Assembly: GCF_900637205.1 (NCBI RefSeq)
Contig: NZ_LR134355.1
Location: forward strand, 4,340,001 to 4,404,000
Direction: 5' to 3'
From: Mycolicibacterium chitae
GTDB taxonomy: Bacteria; Actinomycetota; Actinomycetes; Mycobacteriales; Mycobacteriaceae
DNA: 64,000 nt
Shown here: positions 1 to 8,395 of the stretch, piece after piece
Layout: each line of letters begins with the position of its first letter
Numbering within the stretch: position 1 is the stretch's first letter
Notes under the pieces: model-generated
What the model was told of the DNA's origin: nothing
The model's database searches: none
The model's input: only the letters and a program-made list of their open reading frames with translations
Position numbers and translations under genes: made by a program

Positions 1-1
1 C

Positions 2-298
2 GACCCCGTCCAGACCGACTCGGCGATCGCCGGTGACTTCGCCGCGCTGGCCCGCGCGATCGGTCGCACCGATCTGACCGGAATCGCCCCGCGCCTGCAC
101 CGGTTCACCAAGCCCGTGCGGTTGGTGTGGGGAACCCGCGACCGCTGCTTCACCCCGGAACTGGGGCGACGGCTGGCCGGACTGTTCCCGGACTCTGCCG
201 TCACCGAGGTGGCGAACGCGAGTACCTTTGTCCCGCTGGATGATCCGGGCGCGGTGGCTGACGCCATCGCGGCGGCGGCGACGCTCAGGACCCCGTGA
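2..298 (+). CDS. alpha/beta hydrolase, C-terminal fragment (5' end outside window)
   Basis: An open frame enters from the left edge and stops at 298, so only about 98 C-terminal residues are visible. Residues PVRLVWGTRDRCFTP match the strand that carries the acid residue of the catalytic triad in alpha/beta hydrolases. A later stretch, VANASTFVPLDDPGAV, occupies the usual place of the catalytic His loop, but the typical GHxxxxE pattern is replaced by NASTFVPLD. The catalytic His may therefore be missing; family enzymes normally need it. The substrate cannot be inferred. It runs convergently into lpqL and overlaps its 3' end by about 14 bases. Confidence 0.6.
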   Translation, partial: DPVQTDSAIAGDFAALARAIGRTDLTGIAPRLHRFTKPVRLVWGTRDRCFTPELGRRLAGLFPDSAVTEVANASTFVPLDDPGAVADAIAAAATLRTP

Positions 299-1796
299 GC
301 ACGTGCCGGGTCCGGTCCGCGGGCACCGGGACGCCGTTGCGGCCGCCGAGATCCTGCGCGTACAGCCCGACGCTGTAGCCCACCCCGGCCCCGTGGATGC
401 CGAGCGCGGTGGCGTCGATGTTGTCGATGGTGTCCTCGGGCTTGTGATAGTTCGGGTCGAACGGCTCGCCGGCCCGCCCACCCCACAGTTCGGCCTGCTC
501 GGCGGTCATGTTCGCGTCGCCGCCGGTGAACAGGCCGCCCGACGGGATGCCGGCCAGCGTGAACGAGTCGTAGTCGGACCGGCCGTCGAACGACGTGTCC
601 TGCCCCGGCTTTCCGGCCGCGTCCAGGTAGGCGGTCAGGGCGCGTTCGATGCCGGCCGAGCCCTCCGGTACCCAGGGCGCGCGGTCGTTGCGGTCCCGCG
701 GCGCGGACTGATCGCCGTCATAGGTGAAGTAGCCCGGGTTCGGCGAGCCGATCATGTCGAAGTTCAGATACAACGCGATCGCGGTCAGCTGCTCGCGGTC
801 CAGCGACTCGACGTAGCGCGCCGAACCCACCAGGCCGAGTTCCTCGGCACCCCAGAACGCGAACCGCACCGCGTTCTGCACCGGCGGGGCGCTGCCGAGT
901 TGCAGCGCCGCCTCGAGCACCCCGGCCACCCCGGACGCGTTGTCGTTGATGCCGGGCCCCTCGGGCACGCTGTCCAGGTGCGCGCCGGCCATCACGACGT
1001 TGTCGGTGTCGCCGGTGGTGGTCTGGGCGATGACGTTGCGGCCGGTGTGCTGCCGCGTCTCGGCCTGCACGCGCAACGTCACCGGGCCCGGCTCGGCCCG
1101 CAGCCGCTCGCCGTCGGCCCTGGCGACGCTGACCACGGGGATCGCCACCTCGTTCTTCTCCCCCAGCGTGCCGCCCATCCGCTCCTCGTCGACGTTGTTG
1201 GCGATCACGACGCCGACCGCGCCGGCGGCCGCGGCATGGGCCACCTTCTGGGTGAACGGGCACACCCCGCGGTCCACCAGGGCGATCGCCCCGTCCATCG
1301 GCAGGCCCTCGAAGTCCTGCTTGGCGCAGCCGGGCGCCTCGCTGAGGCGGGCGGGCACCAGCGGGGCGGACACGCCGTCGGGCGCGGTGCCGACGCTGTA
1401 CTGCAGCGCCCGGGCGACCAGCGTCGCGTCGCCGTGGGTCAGCTGCCCCGGCTCGGAGTGGAACACCCGCACCTCGAACTCGGGGATCGTCACGTCGAAC
1501 CCCTTGTCCCGCAGGGCGTTCGCGACGTAGTCGACGCTGGCGTCATAGCCCGGGGTGCCGGAGGCCCGGTTGCCGTCGTGCGCGTCGGCGATGTCCTGCA
1601 GGTTCTGCAGGTGGGTCAGCAGCGCGTCGGTCTCGATCCGCTCGGCGATGGTGGTGCCGAACTCGGCCGCGGCCGCCGCCCGGTCCCCCTCGGTGTCCGT
1701 CGTCGCCGCGTCCCGACCGCACCCGCCGGCGGCGACGACGGCGGAGACGGCAAGCATGGCGAGCGCAGCCCGCGACCCAGAACCCAGAACAGCCAT
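285..1796 (-). CDS. lpqL: LpqL-like lipoprotein, M28-family zinc aminopeptidase
   Basis: Predicted exported metallo-aminopeptidase of 503 residues. The N-terminus has a hydrophobic signal segment ending VVAAGGC, a somewhat divergent lipobox, so lipid anchoring at the outer face of the membrane is likely. A protease-associated domain is seen near residues 170-205 (LVDRGVCPFTQKV). The M28 peptidase domain follows, with metal ligands in order: His in GAHLDS (about 273), Asp in NDNAS (about 286), Glu pair in AEELG (about 317), Asp in NFDMIG (about 350) and His in NYHKPED (about 450). All zinc ligands are present, so it should be active. I chose the ATG at 1796. A TAACGT box lies 7 nt upstream, consistent with a leaderless message; an in-frame GTG at 1805 is the alternative. 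In M. tuberculosis lpqL likewise follows thiG. Confidence 0.9.
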   Translation of the reverse strand: MAVLGSGSRAALAMLAVSAVVAAGGCGRDAATTDTEGDRAAAAAEFGTTIAERIETDALLTHLQNLQDIADAHDGNRASGTPGYDASVDYVANALRDKGFDVTIPEFEVRVFHSEPGQLTHGDATLVARALQYSVGTAPDGVSAPLVPARLSEAPGCAKQDFEGLPMDGAIALVDRGVCPFTQKVAHAAAAGAVGVVIANNVDEERMGGTLGEKNEVAIPVVSVARADGERLRAEPGPVTLRVQAETRQHTGRNVIAQTTTGDTDNVVMAGAHLDSVPEGPGINDNASGVAGVLEAALQLGSAPPVQNAVRFAFWGAEELGLVGSARYVESLDREQLTAIALYLNFDMIGSPNPGYFTYDGDQSAPRDRNDRAPWVPEGSAGIERALTAYLDAAGKPGQDTSFDGRSDYDSFTLAGIPSGGLFTGGDANMTAEQAELWGGRAGEPFDPNYHKPEDTIDNIDATALGIHGAGVGYSVGLYAQDLGGRNGVPVPADRTRHVLTGS

Positions 1797-1803
1797 GCGC
1801 ACC

Positions 1804-1809
1804 ACGTTA
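1804..1809 (-). promoter_or_regulatory. candidate -10 box (TAACGT) for leaderless lpqL
   Basis: TAACGT fits the actinobacterial TANNNT -10 consensus and ends 7 nt before the lpqL ATG, which would place the transcription start on the A of ATG. No Shine-Dalgarno sequence is evident. The box lies at the end of the upstream SGNH gene. Not experimentally supported here. Confidence 0.4.
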
Positions 1810-2601
1810 GCGGCGCCACTGCGCCACGATCAGATCGGCGACCGCGGCCATGCCCGCGGCGTTGGGATGCAGCGGGGCCGGCTTGCCGAACAGGAAGGCC
1901 AAGGCGAAGCCCGTGCCGAGGGTCCAGGGGTCCGCTGACCAGGCGTGGTGGTCGCGGCTGGCCTCGGCGGCGCGGACGATCTCGCAGCCGGTGTCGGCGG
2001 CGGCCTCGGCGGTGATGGTGGCCAGCCGGTCGGCCAGGTGCCGGCCCAGCTCGGCGTGCCGGGCCGACAGCGGCGGGGCGGGCTCAGTCGCGGGCGGCAG
2101 CAGCGTCAGGTAGTCGACGAACATCACCCGCGCGTCGGGCACCTGGGCGCGCACGGCCTGCCCGACGGCGCGCATCGACACCTCGAGGGTTCGCAGCGCC
2201 GCCTCGCGCGCGGCCGGGTCCAGCAGTTCCCGCAGCCGCGCGCCCAGCAGCGGCACCCGGCGCAGCGCCGCCGGGGTGGTGGCCGCGCTCAACATGGGCA
2301 CGTACCCGATGTCGTTGCCGCCGATGGTGATCGTCACCAGTTGCGCCCGCGCCCCGGGACCGTCGTCGAGCGCCTCGAGTTGCGGCGGCGCGCCGAACTG
2401 GGACTCGCCCAGGATGTTGGCGGTGGTGGCGCCGGAGTAGGTGACGTCGATCAGCCGCAGCGACAGCGCCTCGGCGACCAGGTGCGGATAGTTGCGCGCC
2501 GAGCGGCCGGCCAGCCGCGGCGAGCCCGGCGCCCGCGGCGGGATGCCGGGCCCGGCCGCCATCGAACTGCCCAGCGCGACATAACCGCCCGGACCGCTCA
2601 C
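1807..2601 (-). CDS. SGNH/GDSL-type hydrolase
   Basis: 264-residue single-domain hydrolase of the SGNH (GDSL-like) fold. Block I is YVALGSSMAAGPG with the nucleophilic Ser near residue 11. The Gly block is the SGAT region, the Asn block is TIGGNDIGYVP, and the C-terminal catalytic pair fits PLHPNAAGM (D/H block with PLHPN). No signal peptide is obvious, so it is likely cytosolic. Family members are esterases or lipases; the substrate is unknown. The GTG start overlaps the thiG stop (GTGA), indicating translational coupling to the riboswitch-controlled thiOSG operon. A link to thiamine metabolism is only positional. The start is fixed by this overlap, because upstream in-frame sequence is thiG in another frame. 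Confidence 0.85.
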   Translation of the reverse strand: MSGPGGYVALGSSMAAGPGIPPRAPGSPRLAGRSARNYPHLVAEALSLRLIDVTYSGATTANILGESQFGAPPQLEALDDGPGARAQLVTITIGGNDIGYVPMLSAATTPAALRRVPLLGARLRELLDPAAREAALRTLEVSMRAVGQAVRAQVPDARVMFVDYLTLLPPATEPAPPLSARHAELGRHLADRLATITAEAAADTGCEIVRAAEASRDHHAWSADPWTLGTGFALAFLFGKPAPLHPNAAGMAAVADLIVAQWRR

Positions 2602-3356
2602 AGTGCCGGGCTCGAGGCCTGCGCCCAGAACCGCTTGGGGATCCGGCCGGCCTGGCGGGCCAGGTGCCCGGCGGTGACCGCCGCGGCCATCGCGGCCGCC
2701 ATCGTGGGCGGGTCGGAGGCGCGGGTGACCGCGGTGGCCAGCAGCACCGCATCGCAGCCCAGTTCCATTGCCAGGGCCGCGTCGCTGGCCGTGCCGATGC
2801 CGGCGTCGAGCACCACCGGGACCCCGGCGGCGGCGACGATCATCTCGATGTTGTGCGGATTCGCGATGCCCAGGCCGGTGCCGATCGGCGAACCGAGCGG
2901 CATGACGGCCGCGCAGCCGACGTCCTCGAGCCGGCGGGCCAGCACCGGGTCGTCGGTGGTGTAGGGCAGCACGACAAAGCCGTCGTCGACCAATTGTTCT
3001 GCGGCGCGCACCAATTCGATGGCATCCGGCAGCAGCGTTCGCTCGTCGGCGATGACCTCCAGCTTGACCCAGTCGGTCTGCAGCGCCTCGCGGCCCAGCT
3101 GCGCGGTCAGCACGGCCTCGGCCGCGCCGCGACACCCGGCGGTGTTGGGCAGCGCCGCGATGCCCAGCCGGTCGAGCAACTCCACGACGCCGGTGCCGGT
3201 CTCGGCGTCGATGCGGCGCATGGCCACCGTGGTCAACTCGGTGCCGGAGGCGATCAGCGCCTCCTCGAGCACCGCGAGGTTGGCCGCCCCGCCGGTGCCC
3301 ATGATCAGCCGGGACCCGAACTTGCGGTCGGCGATGGTGAGGACGGAATCAGCCAC
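2598..3356 (-). CDS. thiG: thiazole synthase ThiG
   Basis: Forms the thiazole phosphate carboxylate ring of thiamine from 1-deoxyxylulose 5-phosphate, dehydroglycine (made by ThiO) and ThiS thiocarboxylate, in the cytosol. It has 252 residues, typical for ThiG. Recognisable segments are SRLIMGTGG near the N-terminus, TTVAMRRID, the active-site region WVKLEVIADERTLLPD (Schiff-base Lys), PLGSPIGTGLGIANPHNI, and the phosphate-binding VPVVLDAGIGTASDAALAMELGCDAVL. The gene overlaps the thiS 3' end by 8 nt and the downstream SGNH gene by 4 nt, so it sits in a tight thiO-thiS-thiG-SGNH operon behind the TPP riboswitch. Confidence 0.97.
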   Translation of the reverse strand: MADSVLTIADRKFGSRLIMGTGGAANLAVLEEALIASGTELTTVAMRRIDAETGTGVVELLDRLGIAALPNTAGCRGAAEAVLTAQLGREALQTDWVKLEVIADERTLLPDAIELVRAAEQLVDDGFVVLPYTTDDPVLARRLEDVGCAAVMPLGSPIGTGLGIANPHNIEMIVAAAGVPVVLDAGIGTASDAALAMELGCDAVLLATAVTRASDPPTMAAAMAAAVTAGHLARQAGRIPKRFWAQASSPAL

Positions 3357-3546
3357 CCTGCACCGCCGTCACCACTTCCACCCGGGCGCCGTCGGAAAGC
3401 ACGGTGTGCCAATCGGATCGGGGTAACACCGCCCAGTCCACGGCCACGGCGATGCCCTTGTCCCCGAAGCCCAACCGGTCCACCAGTGCCTCAACGGTGG
3501 TCTGCTCGTCGACCTCGACCTGTTCGTCGTTCACCAGGATCTTCAT
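3349..3546 (-). CDS. thiS: sulfur carrier protein ThiS
   Basis: Small ubiquitin-fold sulfur carrier of 65 residues, the normal family length. It starts MKILVNDEQVEVDEQTTVEAL and ends in the diagnostic Gly-Gly tail (VVTAVQGG). That tail is adenylated and converted to a thiocarboxylate to supply sulfur to ThiG. The ATG at 3546 overlaps the thiO stop by 4 nt (ATGA). The longer open frame upstream is a shadow of thiO. Confidence 0.95.
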   Translation of the reverse strand: MKILVNDEQVEVDEQTTVEALVDRLGFGDKGIAVAVDWAVLPRSDWHTVLSDGARVEVVTAVQGG

Positions 3547-4559
3547 GCTGCGACACTCACTTTCAATGCGTTGGCTATGCGTTCGGCGGTCCAGGGGGCG
3601 AGCAGGAAACCCGAGCGGCCGTGCCCGGCGGCCACCAGCGTGCGCTCGTCGAGACGTTCCACGATGGGCAGGTTGTCCGGGGTCATCGGCCGCAGTCCGG
3701 CGGCGCACTCGGCCAACTCGTACTCGCCGAGGGCCGGCAGCACCGCGCAGGCGTCGTCGAGCAGATCGCGCACCCCGGTCACCGCGGGCGCGGTGTCGCG
3801 GCCGTGCTCGTACTGGGTGGCGCCGACCACCACGCCGTCGTGCCGCGGCACCAGGTACACCTGCCGACCGTGCACCCGGGCCCGAATCACCCGCTGCGGC
3901 ACCGGCATACAGCCCTTGCGCCAGCGCAGCCGCAGCACCTCGCCCTTGACCGGCCGCACCGGCAGGCCCGGCCACAGCGTCGGCGCGTCCAGCCCGTTGG
4001 CGATCACCACCGCGTCGGCCGCGACGTCGCCGAGGTCGGCCACCGGCCCCGCCCACTGCGCCCCCAGTCGCTCGCAGGCGGCCGCCAGCGCGGCCACCAC
4101 GGCGCGGTTGTCCACGGCCAGTTCGGTGGCCGCCACGAAACCGTGCCGGATGCCCTGGGCCAGCAGCGGTTCGATATCGCGCGCGGCGGTGGTGAGTTCG
4201 ATCGGGTGGCCCTGGGCGGCCAGCCAGTCCCCGACGGTCCTCAGGTCGGCGGCGTCGGCGCGGTCGACGGCGACCACCAGCGATTCGCGCGCGGTCACCA
4301 CCTCCGGCGGCAGACCGTCGCGGTAGGAGCCGGGCCCCTCGGCGCGCCACAGCGCCAGCGAGTCCAGGCCGATCCGCAGCAGTTCCTCCTCGCCGGGCCA
4401 GCCCTCGCTGTGCGGGGCCAGCATGCCGCCGGCCACCCAGGACGCACCGGGCACGTCGCTGCGGTGCACCCGCACCGACCAGCCGTCCTGCAGCGCCCGC
4501 CGCGCCACCGACAGGCCGATGACGCCGCCGCCGATCACCGCTACGGTCCCAGGTGTCAT
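3543..4559 (-). CDS. thiO: glycine oxidase ThiO
   Basis: FAD-dependent oxidase that converts glycine to the imine used by ThiG, the aerobic route to thiazole. It has 338 residues. The N-terminal dinucleotide-binding fingerprint is TVAVIGGGVIGLSVARRAL. Later DAO-family segments include GGMLAPHSEG, VKGEVLRLRW, RQVYLVPRHDGVVVGATQ and the C-terminal FAD contact VAAGHGRSGFLLAPW. The ATG at 4559 was chosen because the FAD motif begins six residues later and GGGAGGAAAC of the riboswitch 3' end supplies a ribosome site directly upstream. It is the first gene of thiO-thiS-thiG and should be shut off when thiamine pyrophosphate is plentiful. Confidence 0.95.
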   Translation of the reverse strand: MTPGTVAVIGGGVIGLSVARRALQDGWSVRVHRSDVPGASWVAGGMLAPHSEGWPGEEELLRIGLDSLALWRAEGPGSYRDGLPPEVVTARESLVVAVDRADAADLRTVGDWLAAQGHPIELTTAARDIEPLLAQGIRHGFVAATELAVDNRAVVAALAAACERLGAQWAGPVADLGDVAADAVVIANGLDAPTLWPGLPVRPVKGEVLRLRWRKGCMPVPQRVIRARVHGRQVYLVPRHDGVVVGATQYEHGRDTAPAVTGVRDLLDDACAVLPALGEYELAECAAGLRPMTPDNLPIVERLDERTLVAAGHGRSGFLLAPWTAERIANALKVSVAA

Positions 4560-4562
4560 GTT

Positions 4563-4675
4563 TCCTCCCTTCGCCGGCATGACCCGGATCAGGTGTGACG
4601 GTAAGGACCGGTCGCGCGGGGACACTCGGCGCGCAGATCCACTCTCAGCCCGGTCCGCCGGGCTCCCGTGATTAC
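4563..4675 (-). promoter_or_regulatory. TPP riboswitch (THI element) upstream of thiO
   Basis: Read on the minus strand, the leader contains GGGCTGAGAG (4639-4660 area) and then the second conserved block CCTGATCCGGGTCATGCCGG followed by CGAAGGGAGG. These are the hallmark pyrimidine- and pyrophosphate-sensing cores of the thiamine pyrophosphate riboswitch. The 3' strand of the closing stem, GAAGGGAGG, doubles as the thiO ribosome-binding site four bases before the ATG. The simplest reading is translational shut-off: TPP binding sequesters the site. The element faces only thiO-thiS-thiG. The divergent thiE starts about 50 nt from its 5' edge and lies outside it. Confidence 0.95.
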
Positions 4676-4717
4676 TTCCGACCAGGGTACTCACCGTCCG
4701 GCGATAGCCTGAACGGC

Positions 4718-5404
4718 GTGACCCCACCTACCCCGCTCCCGTTGGACCGCCTCGCCACCGCGCGGCTGTACCTGTGCACCGACGCGCGCCGCGAGCGCGG
4801 TGATCTCGCCGAGTTCGCCGAGGCCGCGCTGGCCGGCGGGGTGGACATCATCCAGCTGCGCGACAAGGGATCGGCCGGTGAGCTGCAGTTCGGCCCGCTG
4901 GAGGCGGCCCAGGAGCTGGCCGCCCTCGAGATCCTGGCCGACGCCGCGCGCCGGCACGGGGCGCTGTTCGCCGTCAACGACCGCGCCGACATCGCCCGGG
5001 CCGCCGAGTCCGATGTGCTGCACCTGGGTCAGGACGATCTGCCGCTGTACGTGGCGCGCGACATCATCGGCGCCCGGCAGGTGATCGGCCGCTCCACCCA
5101 CGACGAGGCGCAGGTGGACGCCGCCATCGAGGAGTCGGTGGACTACTTCTGCGTGGGCCCGTGCTGGCCCACGCCTACCAAACCGGGCCGGGCGGCGCCG
5201 GGGCTGGACCTGGTCCGCGCGGCCGCGGCGCGCAAGCCCGCCAAGCCCTGGTTCGCCATCGGCGGCATCGACGAGCAACGGCTGCCGGAGGTGCTGGCCG
5301 CGGGTGCGGACCGAGTGGTGGTGGTCCGGGCGATCACCGCCGCCGAGGACCCCGGCGCGGCCGCGGCCCGCCTGGCCGCAGCGCTCAGCGGAACACCGGG
5401 ATAG
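4718..5404 (+). CDS. thiE: thiamine-phosphate synthase ThiE
   Basis: Joins hydroxymethylpyrimidine pyrophosphate and thiazole phosphate to give thiamine phosphate. It has 228 residues from the GTG at 4718. Family signatures are IIQLRDKGS (pyrophosphate contacts), FAVNDRADIA, HLGQDDLP, IGRSTHDEAQ, VGPCWPTPTKPGR and FAIGGIDEQRLPEVLAAGADRVVVV (phosphate loop), all in the expected order. The upstream in-frame extension runs antisense through the riboswitch and is not coding. It is divergent from thiO and is not covered by the visible riboswitch. Its 3' end overlaps mutT3 by 20 nt, tail to tail. Confidence 0.96.
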   Translation: MTPPTPLPLDRLATARLYLCTDARRERGDLAEFAEAALAGGVDIIQLRDKGSAGELQFGPLEAAQELAALEILADAARRHGALFAVNDRADIARAAESDVLHLGQDDLPLYVARDIIGARQVIGRSTHDEAQVDAAIEESVDYFCVGPCWPTPTKPGRAAPGLDLVRAAAARKPAKPWFAIGGIDEQRLPEVLAAGADRVVVVRAITAAEDPGAAAARLAAALSGTPG

Positions 5405-5888
5405 TGGCGGTCACCTCGCGCAACCTCGGCCAGCTGGCCGCGAACCCCGGGTGCAGCGGCAGCGCGACGACCTCGTCCTCGGGCACCCAGCGCAGCTCGG
5501 AGCTCTCCCGGTTGGGCACGGTGTCCAGCGGGGTCGGCGCGTCGGCGATCACGGTCGTGTAGGTCCAGTGGGTAGCGCTGCCATCGGAGCCGACCTCGGC
5601 GGTCACCACGCTGATCCGCACCGTCACCTGATCGGCGGCCAGCCCGGCCTCCTCGTGCGCCTCGCGCACGGCGGCCTGCTCCGGGGTTTCGTGGCTGTCC
5701 CGGGCGCCGCCCGGCAGTCCCCAGGTGCCGCCCTGGTGGCTCCACGGCGCCCGGTGCTGCAGCAGCACCACGGCCGTGCCGTCGGTCCCGGGGGCCCGCA
5801 ACAGCAGACCCGCCGCGCCGTGGCGGCCCCAGTAGTGGGCGCCATCCTCCGAAACCACCCAGCCGTCACCGTCGCCGCGCACGGGCAC
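5385..5888 (-). CDS. mutT3: NUDIX hydrolase MutT3
   Basis: NUDIX-family hydrolase. The full Nudix box is visible (GGARDSHETPEQAAVREA followed by HEEAG), with the RExxEE metal-binding helix preserved as REAHEE. The preceding substrate-face segment WSHQGGTWGLPGG and the gene position match MutT3 of M. tuberculosis. That position lies between thiE and the glnX-glnH-pknG operon. The family hydrolyses nucleoside diphosphate-X compounds, with oxidised-nucleotide sanitation as the usual assignment. The start is uncertain: GTG 5888 begins just before the conserved VRGDGDGW segment (167 residues), while an ATG at 5969 would give 194 residues with a poorly conserved extension. Confidence 0.9.
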   Translation of the reverse strand: MPVRGDGDGWVVSEDGAHYWGRHGAAGLLLRAPGTDGTAVVLLQHRAPWSHQGGTWGLPGGARDSHETPEQAAVREAHEEAGLAADQVTVRISVVTAEVGSDGSATHWTYTTVIADAPTPLDTVPNRESSELRWVPEDEVVALPLHPGFAASWPRLREVTATIPVFR

Positions 5889-6070
5889 CAGGATAGGCGG
5901 AGCGCAATTGGAGTGCGTGCCCCGCTCCGTCGGCCCCGGCCCGACGCGCTGGGCGCGATCGCATCCCAACTTTCACAACGAGCTCTTAGAATCGCGGGAG
6001 AACACGAGTCGGGTCGCACGGGACGTCGCACAGAACATAGTCGGATTCGGACAGTAAAGGGGCCGCAGCG

Positions 6071-7390
6071 GTGACGGTGGAGCTGGCGCACCCGTCCACC
6101 GAGCCGCTCGCGTCCCGATCCCCCGACGAGCCGGCCCACCCCCGTTGGTGGTTCCTGTGGACCACCCCCGGCCGCATCCTGGCCCTCGGCGTCATCCTGG
6201 CCACCCTGGGGGTGTCCAGCGCGTTCGCGACGTCGACCACCATCGACCACCGTCAGCAGGCGCTGACCACGGTGCTCAACCACACCGAGCCGCTGTCGTT
6301 CGCGGCCGGCGAGCTGTACACCACGCTGTCGGTGGCCGACGCCGCGGCCGCCACCGCCTTCATCGCCGGTGCCGAACCCCGCCCGGTCCGGCAGCGCTAC
6401 GAGCAGGCCATCACCAACGCCGCGGCGGCGCTGACCCGGGCGGCCAGCGGCCTGACGGACGAATCGATGCGCGAGCTGACCGCGCGGATCAACGCCAACC
6501 TCGCCGTCTACACCGGGGTGATCGAGACCGCCCGGACCAACAACCGGGCCGGCAACCCGGTGGGCTCGTCGTACCTGTCGGAGGCCTCGTCGCTGATGCA
6601 GGAGACCATCCTGCCCGACGCCCAGCGGCTGTATCAGGCGACCTCGTCGCAGGTGGACGAGGAGACGACGGCGTCGACCCGGATCCCGTCGCCGGTGATC
6701 CTGATCGTCACGGCCACCATCCTTTTCGGCGCGTTCGCGCACCGCTGGTTGGCGCGGCGCACCCGGCGGCGGGTCAACATCGGGCTGGTGGCGGGAGGGC
6801 TGGCGATCATGGTCATGGTCGTCTGGGTGGGCACCGCCCTGGTCATCTCCACCGCCGTGAGCCGCAGCGCGCAGAACACCGCGGCCACGTCGCTGAAGAC
6901 CGTGACGAACCTGGCGATCACCGCGCAGCAGGCCCGCGCCGACGAGACGCTGTCGCTGATCCGCCGCGGCGACGAGGACGTCCGCAAGCAGTCCTACTAC
7001 CAACGCATCGAAACCATGCAGCAAGAGCTCGCCGAGTACCTCGAGCGCGACGACTCGATCGACAAGTCGGCGCTGGCCGAGGCCGATCAGCTGCTGGCCA
7101 AGTGGCGCGCGGCCGACGAGCGGATCAACGCCTACATCTCGGTGGGCAACTATCAGGCCGCCACCCAGGTGGCGCTGGGCACCGGGCAGGACGACTCCAC
7201 CCCGGCGTTCGACAAGCTCGAGGCCGCCCTGGCGGAAGGCATCCAGAAGAGCCGCGAGCGGTTGCGCGCCGACATCACCCGGGCCGGCCGCACCCTGTCG
7301 GGCGCCACGGTCGGCGCCGTGGTGCTCTCGCTGGGCGCCGCGATGGCCGTGGCGCTGGGGCTGTGGCCGCGGATGAGCGAGTACCGATGA
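6071..7390 (+). CDS. glnX: GlnX-like membrane sensor protein
   Basis: Integral membrane protein of 439 residues, first gene of the glnX-glnH-pknG operon. Four hydrophobic segments are visible, near residues 31-52, 198-218, 228-252 and 412-433. They leave two helical extracytoplasmic regions (about 53-197 and 253-411) that resemble four-helix sensor modules. In mycobacteria GlnX and the lipoprotein GlnH are reported to relay amino-acid (Asp/Glu) availability to PknG. The GTG start at 6071 is preceded by AAAGGGG. Its TGA overlaps the glnH ATG (ATGA), so the two are translationally coupled. No enzymatic domain is visible. Confidence 0.9.
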   Translation: MTVELAHPSTEPLASRSPDEPAHPRWWFLWTTPGRILALGVILATLGVSSAFATSTTIDHRQQALTTVLNHTEPLSFAAGELYTTLSVADAAAATAFIAGAEPRPVRQRYEQAITNAAAALTRAASGLTDESMRELTARINANLAVYTGVIETARTNNRAGNPVGSSYLSEASSLMQETILPDAQRLYQATSSQVDEETTASTRIPSPVILIVTATILFGAFAHRWLARRTRRRVNIGLVAGGLAIMVMVVWVGTALVISTAVSRSAQNTAATSLKTVTNLAITAQQARADETLSLIRRGDEDVRKQSYYQRIETMQQELAEYLERDDSIDKSALAEADQLLAKWRAADERINAYISVGNYQAATQVALGTGQDDSTPAFDKLEAALAEGIQKSRERLRADITRAGRTLSGATVGAVVLSLGAAMAVALGLWPRMSEYR

Positions 7391-8388
7391 TCGCCGCACT
7401 GTCGATCACCGGACTGCGCCGCCTCGGCGCGGCCGCGACCGCGCTGGCGGTGGCCGTCGGCCTGGCGACGGGTTGCGCACAATACGACTCCGGCACCGCG
7501 GTGCCCGGGCTGACGCTGGCCCCGCCGACCCCGGCCGGGCTCGAGGAACTGGTCCCCGACCCGGTCGCGATCCCGGCCCCCGAGGAGCAGGCCGATTGCG
7601 ACGCCACCGCGAGCCTGCGGCCGTTCCGCAACCGCGAGGAAGCCGAGGACGCCGTCGCCACCATCCGCAACCGCGGCCGGCTGATCGTCGGCCTGGACAT
7701 CGGCAACAACCTGTTCTCCTTCCGCGACCCGATCACCGGCGCCATCACCGGGTTCGACGTCGACATCGCCGGGGAGGTGGCGCGCGACATCTTCGGCACC
7801 CCCACCCAGGTCGAGTACCGGATCCTGTCGTCGGCCGGGCGCATCGCCGCGCTGCGCAACAATCAGGTCGACATCGTCGTCAAGACCATGACCATCACCT
7901 GCGAGCGCCGCGAGCTGGTCGAGTTCTCCACGGTGTATCTGACTGCCTACCAACGGATCCTGGTGCCACGCGACTCGGCGATCACCCGCGCCTCGGACCT
8001 GTCCGGGAAGCGGGTCTGCGCGGTCGACGGCACCACCTCGCTCAAGCGGATCCGCGCGATCTCCCCCGCGCCGATCATCATCTCCGTGGTGACCTGGGCG
8101 GACTGCCTGGTCGCCATCCAACAGCGGCAGGTCGACGCGGTCAGCACCGACGACACCATCCTGGCCGGCCTGGCCGCCCAGGACCCGTTCCTGCACATCG
8201 TCGGCCCCAGCATGGCCCAGGAGCCCTACGGGATCGGCATCAACCAGGACAACACCGGGCTGGTGCGGTTCGTCAACGGCACCCTGGAACGGATCCGCCG
8301 CGACGGCACCTGGAACACCCTGTACCGGCGCTGGCTCACCGTGCTGGGCCCGGCGCCGGCGCCCCCCACCCCGCGGTACCGAGACTAG
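7387..8388 (+). CDS. glnH: GlnH, periplasmic amino-acid-binding lipoprotein
   Basis: Solute-binding lipoprotein of 333 residues. It has a signal peptide with the lipobox LATGC at about residues 26-30. A family-3 solute-binding fold follows: RLIVGLDIGNNLFSF, ITGFDVDIAGEVARDIFG, VEFSTVYLTAYQRILVP, and LSGKRVCAVDGTTSLKRI in the second lobe. In mycobacteria GlnH binds aspartate and glutamate and signals through GlnX to PknG. No ABC permease genes lie nearby, which supports a sensing rather than a transport role. It overlaps glnX by 4 nt and ends 7 nt before pknG. Confidence 0.95.
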   Translation: MIAALSITGLRRLGAAATALAVAVGLATGCAQYDSGTAVPGLTLAPPTPAGLEELVPDPVAIPAPEEQADCDATASLRPFRNREEAEDAVATIRNRGRLIVGLDIGNNLFSFRDPITGAITGFDVDIAGEVARDIFGTPTQVEYRILSSAGRIAALRNNQVDIVVKTMTITCERRELVEFSTVYLTAYQRILVPRDSAITRASDLSGKRVCAVDGTTSLKRIRAISPAPIIISVVTWADCLVAIQQRQVDAVSTDDTILAGLAAQDPFLHIVGPSMAQEPYGIGINQDNTGLVRFVNGTLERIRRDGTWNTLYRRWLTVLGPAPAPPTPRYRD

Positions 8389-8395
8389 GGGCGCC

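Noticed and set aside
228..2015. 595-codon plus-strand frame over lpqL
   Set aside because: It is antisense to a complete M28 peptidase with all metal ligands; low-complexity Arg/Val/Gly composition.
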